A DNA stretch of 64,000 bases. Origin: Longispora fulva. GTDB lineage: Bacteria > Actinomycetota > Actinomycetes > Mycobacteriales > Micromonosporaceae. The number at the start of each line of letters is the position of its first letter. The stretch's first letter is position 1. The stretch lies in NCBI RefSeq assembly GCF_015751905.1, contig NZ_JADOUF010000001.1:3844001-3908000 (forward strand). The letters run 5' to 3'. Position numbers and translations under genes: made by a program. Under the pieces are notes generated by a model. The model had not been told where the DNA came from, ran no database searches, and saw nothing but the letters and a program-made list of their open reading frames with translations. This document shows, in pieces, positions 42,831 through 49,052 of this stretch.

Positions 42831-43151
42831 TCAGCCCCTGGGCATGATGTCCACGCCCCGGTGCTCGGCGTGCACGACGATCGCCCGGTACAGGTCGGCG
42901 AAGACCAGGGGGTGGCACTGCTCGGGCACCCCTTCGATCAGCTCGGGGGCGTGTCGACGGGCGTCGGTGAGCACCATGAGTTCCAGCACGCTGGCGACCG
43001 TCCCGCCGGGACAGCAGCCGGCCGCGCAGTGGTACACCCGGGTCAGGGTGCCGGGGCGGACGTCGGCGTCCATCGCCGCGGAGCACGCGCCACAGAAGAC
43101 CAGGCCGCGCAGGGTCCACAGGTCGGTGCGGGCCGCGGCCGCCGTGGTCAC
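42831..43151 (-). CDS. Small zinc-ribbon protein resembling a serine-recombinase domain
   Basis: A 106-residue protein from GTG 43151 (GGGAGGG five bases upstream). TLRGLVFCGACSAAM ... YHCAAGC matches the recombinase zinc beta-ribbon of large serine integrases (LRGLxxCxxCGxxM ... YxC), but no catalytic resolvase domain or coiled coil is present. The C-terminal half (LYRAIVVHAEHRGVDI) is helical. It could be a domesticated DNA- or RNA-binding fragment or the remnant of an integrase. A frame continues upstream to 43370 but looks non-coding. Confidence 0.65.
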   Translation of the reverse strand: MTTAAAARTDLWTLRGLVFCGACSAAMDADVRPGTLTRVYHCAAGCCPGGTVASVLELMVLTDARRHAPELIEGVPEQCHPLVFADLYRAIVVHAEHRGVDIMPRG

Positions 43152-43348
43152 GACATCCCTCCCGCCACCCGGAGGGACGCGGCCGGCGCGCTGGGGGGAG
43201 CCGCCGGCCGCATCCCACCCCGGGCCCGATGGGCGGTCACGGGAGGCGGGGACGACAGCTTCTCCTCGGGGGTACGCCTGTCCGCCCGACTGCAGATGAT
43301 CACGGAGATCCTCCTGGCTGCATGTCCCACTGGATGCTTCTGCGTTTT

Positions 43349-43359
43349 GGAACTGTTCC
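43349..43359. promoter_or_regulatory. GGAACTGTTCC palindrome, second copy of putative XRE operator
   Basis: Identical 11-bp core to 44605-44615. It lies about 200 bp upstream of the zinc-ribbon gene and about 125 bp beyond the DUF397 stop. Confidence 0.55.
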
Positions 43360-43434
43360 CCAGACTGCAACGTGGGAGTCCAAGGTCACAAGTAGCGCCG
43401 CCGGGAACACGCTCAGCGATCATCGAAGTTGGCA

Positions 43435-43470
43435 CACAGGGCCGGCACCCCGAGGGGTACCGGCCCTGTG
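43435..43470 (-). terminator. Long hairpin ending the Scr1/DUF397 operon
   Basis: A 17-base arm (43435-43451) pairs with 43454-43470 with one mismatch (CACAGGGCCGG-type base). It is a very stable hairpin starting 12 bases past the DUF397 stop on the minus strand. Confidence 0.8.
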
Positions 43471-43482
43471 GACGGTCGGGAA

Positions 43483-43680
43483 TCAGACCGGGAACGCGCC
43501 ACTCTGGACGCGTCCCACGAAGGTGGCCCACTCGTCGACCGTGAACTCCAGGAGCGGACCGGTCCGGTCCTTGGTATCCCGGACCCCGACCGCGCCGTCG
43601 TGGCCGAACGCCACCTCCACGCAGTCCGGGGTCGCGCTACCGCTCTTCGTCGACTTCCGCCAGTTGTCGTACCTGTCCAT
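43483..43680 (-). CDS. DUF397 protein
   Basis: A 65-residue protein with the family pattern WRKSTKSGSATPDCVEVAF ... VGVRDTKDRTGPLLEFTVDEW. DUF397 proteins are small partners of Scr1/WhiJ-type XRE regulators and are thought to modulate their DNA binding. Here it is 30 bp downstream of such a regulator. ATG 43680 is chosen; GTG 43683 or 43689 would fit AGGAAGG better. Confidence 0.88.
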   Translation of the reverse strand: MDRYDNWRKSTKSGSATPDCVEVAFGHDGAVGVRDTKDRTGPLLEFTVDEWATFVGRVQSGAFPV

Positions 43681-43710
43681 CACGCCCACGCGCCTTCCTG
43701 CTCCGGCGGC

Positions 43711-44580
43711 TCACGCGCCGGCCTTCGCGAGACTGGCGATGTGCGCCGCGCTTCTCGATGGGGACAGTGCCCCCTCGGTGAGCCGCTCGAACAGTTGGGC
43801 ATAGGGGGCCACCTCGTCAGCATCCCCTGACACGACGTCCGCCGTCAGGTTATCCGCTAACAGGACAACTGGGTCATTCGGGTCGGAAAAGGAGAACAGA
43901 TTGTAGGGGCCGCGGGGCACGTACACGGAGATCACATCGATCTCGATCGGCAGCACCCTGATCGTGACCTGCGGGTGTTCGCACATCCGGGCCAGGTGTC
44001 CCAACTGCTCGCCCATCGTGGCCGGCGGGACGGCCAGGCGGCGCAGCGACTGCTCCTCCAGGATCACGTCCAGGGTCGGGCCGCCCGGCCGGAACACCTC
44101 CTGCTGCCGGCGGAGCCGCCCGTTGGCCGTGGCCACCGGGTCGAACGCGTGCCCGTCGGTGGCGGCCATCGTCTCGTTGCGGGCCCGGATGAAGCCCTCG
44201 GTCTGCAGGACGCCGGGGACGGCCGCCGGCTCGTACATCCGGATCGACGTCGCCCCGGCCTCCAGATCCGCCCACAGTGCCTGGCGGGGGCCCATTCCCG
44301 TGAACGCCGGCCGCTCCCACCAGCCCCGCTCCGCGCCGTCCCTGGCGACCTTGACGAGATCCATCCACCGGTCGGAGCCGGCCTCGACGCCCAGCGCCTC
44401 CAGCACCTTCATCACGTCGCCGATGTCGGGTTTGCGGGCACTGGTCTCCAGCCGGGAGATCTTCAGCCGCGAACCGCCCACGATGAGCCGGGCGAGAGCC
44501 TCGGACGTGAGGCCGGCGGCTTTGCGCAGCTCGCGGATCTCGGTGGCCAGCCGCAACCTGCGGACGTAGGGACTGGGCAC
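43711..44580 (-). CDS. Scr1/WhiJ-type XRE regulator with DUF5753 domain
   Basis: A 289-residue regulator. The HTH (IRELRKAAGLTSEALARLIV ... LKISRLETSARKPDIGDV) is followed by the DUF5753 sensing domain (YEPAAVPGVLQTEGFIRA; LRRLAVPPATMGEQL; VTIRVLPIEIDVISVYVPRG). GTG 44580 begins VPSPYVRRLRLATEIREL with CGGAG upstream. It pairs with the DUF397 gene. The palindrome 44602-44618 sits just upstream, between it and the divergent FhuF-like/lanthipeptide genes, so it may control both sides. Confidence 0.93.
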   Translation of the reverse strand: MPSPYVRRLRLATEIRELRKAAGLTSEALARLIVGGSRLKISRLETSARKPDIGDVMKVLEALGVEAGSDRWMDLVKVARDGAERGWWERPAFTGMGPRQALWADLEAGATSIRMYEPAAVPGVLQTEGFIRARNETMAATDGHAFDPVATANGRLRRQQEVFRPGGPTLDVILEEQSLRRLAVPPATMGEQLGHLARMCEHPQVTIRVLPIEIDVISVYVPRGPYNLFSFSDPNDPVVLLADNLTADVVSGDADEVAPYAQLFERLTEGALSPSRSAAHIASLAKAGA

Positions 44581-44601
44581 GTTTCCGGCTCCGTTCTCAG
44601 G

Positions 44602-44618
44602 TTCGGAACTGTTCCGAA
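44602..44618. promoter_or_regulatory. Perfect 17-bp palindrome between XRE and FhuF-like genes
   Basis: TTCGGAACTGTTCCGAA, fully symmetric around one central base, 22 bp upstream of the XRE start and 80 bp upstream of the FhuF-like start. Its core recurs at 43349-43359. Probable operator of the Scr1-type regulator. Confidence 0.7.
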
Positions 44619-44697
44619 GTGGAACTCGACACGCTCCGCGAGCATACGCCGCCGGGCGTGTCGCGTCGACAACCGCGCACCATGCGAGACTCGCGAG

Positions 44698-45468
44698 GTG
44701 AACCCGCCGCCCTCCCCCGGGCCGGCCTCGGCCCCGTCGCCGGGCCGGAATCCCGAGCCGACATCCGCCTCCGGGCCGGAACCGGTCCCCGCGACGGCGG
44801 CGGAGGTGGTGGCCGCCCTGGCCGGTGCCGGCCGGCACAACGCGTACTTCCTGGTGGAGACCGCCGACGACGGCGCGGACGACTGGCTGCCGGTGACCGG
44901 CCTGTTCGGCGACGGCCTCGACGCCCTGCTGGCCGCCGTCGCCGACCGGCTCGGGCACGACGATCCCCGGGTCGCGGCCTCGATCGCGTTCCAGGGCTAC
45001 GCCGCGAAGATCTGGTCCCCGGTCCTGGCCTCGGTCACCGAGTCCGGGGTGCTGCCGGACCTGGCCCCGGAGTCGCTGCGCTGGCGCTACCGGACCGGCG
45101 AGCCCGTGAGCCTGCTGCTGGCCCCGGCCGCGGGATGGAAGACCACAGACCCATCCGACGTGTACGAGCTGGCGGTCGACCGCCACCTCGGCCCCCTGCT
45201 GGCGGCCTTCCGGGCCCGGGTCCCCATCTCCGAACGGCTGCTGTGGGGCAACGCGGCCGCCGCGCTGGCCGGGGCGTCCCGGGTGCTCGGGCCGGCCTCG
45301 GCACCGCTGCGGTCGGCGCTGCTCGGGTCGGGTCGGCTCGCCGGGACCGTGGACGAGGGCACCGGTCTGCGGCGCACCTGTTGCCTGTTCTACCGGATCC
45401 CGGGCGGCGGCACGTGCGGGGACTGCGTGCTGCGCGGCCGGAGCCGGGCGGCGTCCACCGGGCGGTGA
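44698..45468 (+). CDS. FhuF-like [2Fe-2S] protein next to lanthipeptide synthetase
   Basis: A 256-residue protein with the FhuF C-terminal cluster motif RRTCCLFYRIPGGGTCGDC: C228-C229-x10-C240-x2-C243. FhuF proteins are ferric-siderophore reductases. The N-terminus is a Pro/Ser-rich extension of about 35 residues, followed by a core with AFQGYAAKIWSPVLASV and LLWGNAAAALAGASRVL that fits the FhuF fold. GTG 44698 is the first start in frame. No iron box is seen upstream, unlike the gene at 22902. It precedes lanM by 136 bp in the same direction, so it may serve the lanthipeptide pathway. Confidence 0.85.
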   Translation: MNPPPSPGPASAPSPGRNPEPTSASGPEPVPATAAEVVAALAGAGRHNAYFLVETADDGADDWLPVTGLFGDGLDALLAAVADRLGHDDPRVAASIAFQGYAAKIWSPVLASVTESGVLPDLAPESLRWRYRTGEPVSLLLAPAAGWKTTDPSDVYELAVDRHLGPLLAAFRARVPISERLLWGNAAAALAGASRVLGPASAPLRSALLGSGRLAGTVDEGTGLRRTCCLFYRIPGGGTCGDCVLRGRSRAASTGR

Positions 45469-45604
45469 CCGGGCTGGCCGGCCGGGTCGCGTCGCCGGAA
45501 GGCGTCCGCTGGCGGGTGGGAGATGGCGGCGCCTCCGGGCGGTGAAAAATGCGGGGGCCTGTCCCCCATGCCCGCGTCCGCGCCCTGGTGGCAGGATCTG
45601 GACC

Positions 45605-48600
45605 GTGACTCCCGACTGGTGGGCCCGCGGCCTGACGCTGGCCGAGCGGCTCGACCTGCCCGACGCCCCGGGCGTCGCCGGCCCGGACCGTCGACGGTTC
45701 GACCTGTGGCTGCGCGACCACCCGACGGCCGGGGAGTTCGCGGCCCGGCTCTCCGCCCTGGGCCTCGACCAGGACGGGCTGGCCGCGCTCCTGGACGAGG
45801 ACCCGGTCCGGCTGGCCGGACGCTCCGAGCGTCCACAGTGGGCCGCCCTGGTCGAGGAGATCCTGGCCGGGGTCCCCGACAGTCCGCTCCTTCCGGCCGC
45901 CGGGACCGCTGCCGAGGAGGACCAGGAGTTGACCTGGGCCGAGGGGTTCGGGGCCGTGGTCGCGCCGTTCACCCGGTGGGCGTCCGCGCGGGTGGCCGCC
46001 GATCCCGCGCTGCTGGCCGCGTTCGAGGTCCGGCTGGGGCGGACCCTGATCAAGCTCGCCGCCCGGTGTCTGGTGCTCGAACTCAACGTCGCGCGGGTGT
46101 CCGGCCGGCTCACCGCCGACACCCCGGCGCGGCGGTTCGCGGAGTTCATCCGGATCGCCGCGGGACGCGAGGGGCTGGCGACGCTGCTGGCGGAGTATCC
46201 GGTGCTGGCCCGGTTGCTCGTGCGGGTGGCGGGGAACGCCGCGGACGCGTACACGGAAATTCTGCGACGGTGGGCCGGCGACCGGGAGCGGATCGTCGCC
46301 GAACTCCTCGCCGGCGTCGACCCCGGGGCCCTCGTGGCCGTCGAGGTGAGCGCCGGGGACGGCCACGAGGGCGGGCGCAGTGTCGCGATCCTGCGGTGCG
46401 AGAGCGGCGCCCGGGTCGTCTACAAGCCCCGGCCGATGGCGGTGCACCGGCATTTCACCGAGGTCGTGCACTGGCTCAACGCGCTGCTGCCCGAGCCGGG
46501 GCTGCGCCCGGTGGCCGCGGTGGAGGGCCGGGGGTACGGCTGGTCGGAGTTCGTCCCCGCCGAGCCGTGCGCGGCCCCCGACGACCTGGACCTGTTCTAC
46601 CGCCGCCAGGGCGTCCTCCTCGCGCTGCTCTACGCCCTCGACGGCACGGACATCCACTACGAGAACCTGATCGCGCACGGCGCGCACCCGGTGCTGATCG
46701 ACGTGGAGACCCTGTTCCATCCGGTGCTCAAGCAGGACTCCGACAGCGACCACGACCCGGCGGCCCAGGCGCTGTACTCGTCCGTGCACCGCGTCGCGCT
46801 CCTCCCCCGGATCTACGTCACCGACGCCGGGGTCCTCGACATCTCGGGGCTCGGCGGCGACCGGGGTGCGGTGTCGCCGTTCGACTCGGTGGACTGGGAC
46901 GCTGCCGGCACCGACGAGATGCGGCTGACCCGCCGGCCACGGGTCTTCCGCGGCTCGCACAACCGGCCCACCCTGCACGGCCTGGACGCGGTGCCCGAGG
47001 AGTTCACCGGGGCGCTGCTGGCCGGTTTCCGCGCCGGGTACGACACGATCGTCGCGCACCGCGAGGACCTGCTGGCCCGCAACGGGCTGCTCCGCCGGTT
47101 CGCCGGGGCCGAGGTGCGGGTACTGGCCCGCACCACCCGGTGGTACGTCCGGATCCTCGACGAGAGCACCCACCCCGACGTGATGCGCGACGCCCTGGAC
47201 CGCGACCGGCTCTTCGACCAGCTGTGGCTCACCGGCTCCCCCGACGCCGTCCGCCGCGCGCTGCTCCCGCACGAGACGGCCGACCTGTGGGCGGGCGACG
47301 TGCCCCTGTTCAGCGCCCGGCCGGCCGCCACCGAGCTGTGGCACGGGCCCGGCCGCCCCGTCGCGTGCCTGCCCGAGACCAGCCTCGACCGGGTGATCCG
47401 CAAGCTGCGTTCCCTGGACAGGATGGACCGCTACGACCAGGAATGGATCATCGAGGCGGCGATGCTGACCCGGGGCGCGCGCCCCGAGCACTTCGTCGGC
47501 CCGGCGACCCTCGACCAGGCTCCGTCGGCCACCCCGGACCCCGACCGGCTGCTCGCGGCCGCCCGCCGGGTCGCCGACCAGCTCGTCGGCACCGCCTACC
47601 AGGGCGACGGCCGGACCAACTGGCTCGGCCTGGAGCCGCTCGACGGGCTGCACTGGGAGATCCAGCCCCTCGGCGCCGGCCTCGCCAGCGGGTACTGCGG
47701 CCCAGCCCTCTTCCTCGCCGAACTCGCCACCCTGACCCACACCGAGCGGTACGCCGAGCTGGCCCGCCAGGCCGTCCGCCCCCTGCCGGCGATCCTCGGC
47801 GCGCTCGCCGAACACCCCCGGCACGCGGCGCTGATCGGACCGGGCGGGTTCGCGGGCTTCGGCGGCATGGCGTACGCGCTGAGCCGGCTGGCGACCCTGC
47901 TCGACGACCCGGAGCTGCTCGGCTGGGCGGAACAGGCCGTGCACCTGACGGCGAGCGCCGTCACCGACGGGATCGACCCCGGGGTGTACACCGGGGTGGC
48001 CGGCGGGCTGGCCGCGATGGTCGCGGTGCACCGGATCACCGGGTTCGACGCGGCGTGGAAGACGGCGGGGGCGTGCGCCGACTGGCTCCTGGCCCGGCGC
48101 GCGCGGGCCGGTGTCGGCTTCGCGGCCGGGTTCCCCGGCGGGGGCGGGTTCGCCGACGGGTCGACCGGGATCGGCTGGGCCCTGATCCGGTACGCGGCGG
48201 CCGGCGGCGGCGTCGGCTACGAGGAGGCCGGACTGGCCGCGCTGCGGGCCGGCGTGGCCACGGACCCCGACCCGGGCGGGCCGTCGCACTGCCACGGACT
48301 CACCGGGGCCGGCATCGCCGCGGCGGAGGCCCTCGGAAGCGTCGAGGATCCGACACTTCGGGCCCTGGTGCGCCGGGCGGTGGCGGCCGTCGCGGATTAC
48401 GGGCCACTGCCCAACCACAGCCTGTGCCACGGTGAGCTGGGCGTTCTCGAACTGTTGACGGCGGCGGCGGACCTGGGTCATCCCTGGGCGTCGGCGCTGC
48501 GGGTACGGCGGGCGGGGGCGTTGTTGGCCTCTCTGGACCGTTCCGGGCCCCGTTGCGGTACCCCGGAGGGTATTGCCACGCCCGGGCTACTGGCGGGACT

Positions 48601-48679
48601 GGCCGGGATCGGGCATGGTGTACTTCGCCTCGGCTTCGCGGACAAGGTCCCGTCCGCGTCGTTACTGCGGTCGAGGTGA
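45605..48679 (+). CDS. lanM: Class II lanthipeptide synthetase LanM
   Basis: A 1024-residue bifunctional enzyme that phosphorylates and dehydrates Ser/Thr of a precursor peptide and cyclises Cys onto them. The N-terminal DUF4135 dehydratase has VVYKPRPM (K274), GTDIHYENLI (D349, H351, N354) and VLIDVETLF (D366, E368). The C-terminal LanC-like cyclase keeps all three zinc ligands: Cys896 (SHCHGLTGAG), Cys941 and His942 (SLCHGELG). Both halves therefore look active. GTG 45605 is chosen; GTG 45542 would add an atypical N-terminus. The precursor gene starts 24 bp after the stop. Confidence 0.96.
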   Translation: MTPDWWARGLTLAERLDLPDAPGVAGPDRRRFDLWLRDHPTAGEFAARLSALGLDQDGLAALLDEDPVRLAGRSERPQWAALVEEILAGVPDSPLLPAAGTAAEEDQELTWAEGFGAVVAPFTRWASARVAADPALLAAFEVRLGRTLIKLAARCLVLELNVARVSGRLTADTPARRFAEFIRIAAGREGLATLLAEYPVLARLLVRVAGNAADAYTEILRRWAGDRERIVAELLAGVDPGALVAVEVSAGDGHEGGRSVAILRCESGARVVYKPRPMAVHRHFTEVVHWLNALLPEPGLRPVAAVEGRGYGWSEFVPAEPCAAPDDLDLFYRRQGVLLALLYALDGTDIHYENLIAHGAHPVLIDVETLFHPVLKQDSDSDHDPAAQALYSSVHRVALLPRIYVTDAGVLDISGLGGDRGAVSPFDSVDWDAAGTDEMRLTRRPRVFRGSHNRPTLHGLDAVPEEFTGALLAGFRAGYDTIVAHREDLLARNGLLRRFAGAEVRVLARTTRWYVRILDESTHPDVMRDALDRDRLFDQLWLTGSPDAVRRALLPHETADLWAGDVPLFSARPAATELWHGPGRPVACLPETSLDRVIRKLRSLDRMDRYDQEWIIEAAMLTRGARPEHFVGPATLDQAPSATPDPDRLLAAARRVADQLVGTAYQGDGRTNWLGLEPLDGLHWEIQPLGAGLASGYCGPALFLAELATLTHTERYAELARQAVRPLPAILGALAEHPRHAALIGPGGFAGFGGMAYALSRLATLLDDPELLGWAEQAVHLTASAVTDGIDPGVYTGVAGGLAAMVAVHRITGFDAAWKTAGACADWLLARRARAGVGFAAGFPGGGGFADGSTGIGWALIRYAAAGGGVGYEEAGLAALRAGVATDPDPGGPSHCHGLTGAGIAAAEALGSVEDPTLRALVRRAVAAVADYGPLPNHSLCHGELGVLELLTAAADLGHPWASALRVRRAGALLASLDRSGPRCGTPEGIATPGLLAGLAGIGHGVLRLGFADKVPSASLLRSR

Positions 48680-48703
48680 ACGGGGTCCCAGAAAGGCACT
48701 GCC

Positions 48704-48934
48704 ATGCTCAACGCCGAGCTGATCCGCTCCTGGAAAGACCCTTTGTCCCGGTTGGGCGACGTGGGCCATCCGGCGGGAACGATCATTCTCGAAGAGGCCC
48801 CGCTCGCCGGCGCACGCGCTCGGATGCTGGCCGGAAAAGCGCTCAATGGCCTGAGTCATGAGAACACGTGGACCGTGTCGTTCTGCTGCCGGGACCTCGC
48901 TGATTCCGGCGATGACGACTGGTGGTCCTGGTAA
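48704..48934 (+). CDS. lanA: Mersacidin-type lanthipeptide precursor peptide
   Basis: A 76-residue precursor. The leader matches the mersacidin/lichenicidin type: ELIRSWKDPLSR (5-16) and HPAG (22-25), then an acidic LEE (29-31). The core region holds possible dehydration sites S51, T55, T57, S59, S68 and S75 but only two cysteines, adjacent at C61-C62, allowing at most two thioether rings. The tail SGDDDWWSW is acidic and Trp-rich. No clear GG/GA cleavage site; MLAGKALNG (41-49) is the best boundary. GAAAGG precedes ATG 48704. Codons are less GC-biased than in lanM. Confidence 0.88.
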   Translation: MLNAELIRSWKDPLSRLGDVGHPAGTIILEEAPLAGARARMLAGKALNGLSHENTWTVSFCCRDLADSGDDDWWSW

Positions 48935-48944
48935 CGAAGAAAAC

Positions 48945-48988
48945 GGACAATCGCCGGAAGGCTCGCCGATCGTCCGTCGCGATTGTCC
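48945..48988 (+). terminator. Hairpin after the precursor gene
   Basis: GGACAATCGC (48945-48954) pairs perfectly with GCGATTGTCC (48979-48988). CGGA/TCCG inside extends the stem. It starts 10 bases after the precursor stop and separates it from the LAL regulator. Confidence 0.75.
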
Positions 48989-49052
48989 ATGACCTGAACG
49001 AATCGGCTCTCTCCGGTCCACGTTGCGGGTGTTTCGTGGGTAGCCTGCCCAG

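Larger units (their letters stand above)
43152..43482. other. 331-bp intergenic region with operator-like palindrome and terminator
   Basis: No reliable coding frame. It contains the palindrome at 43349-43359 and the long hairpin at 43435-43470. Base composition is less GC-rich around 43310-43430, consistent with a promoter. Confidence 0.65.

Noticed and set aside
43152-43370. Longer zinc-ribbon protein starting at ATG 43370
   Set aside because: The added ~70 residues are low-complexity, contain the operator-like palindrome in the first codons, and GTG 43151 has a strong ribosome site.
45542-45604. N-terminal extension of LanM from GTG 45542
   Set aside because: The added Cys/Pro-rich residues are unlike LanM N-termini and a GGGGG/CCCCC hairpin lies there; GTG 45605 fits better.
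45035-48481. An open frame of over 1100 codons on the minus strand through lanM
   Set aside because: Shadow of lanM, whose catalytic motifs are all intact in the other strand; no ribosome site or family features.
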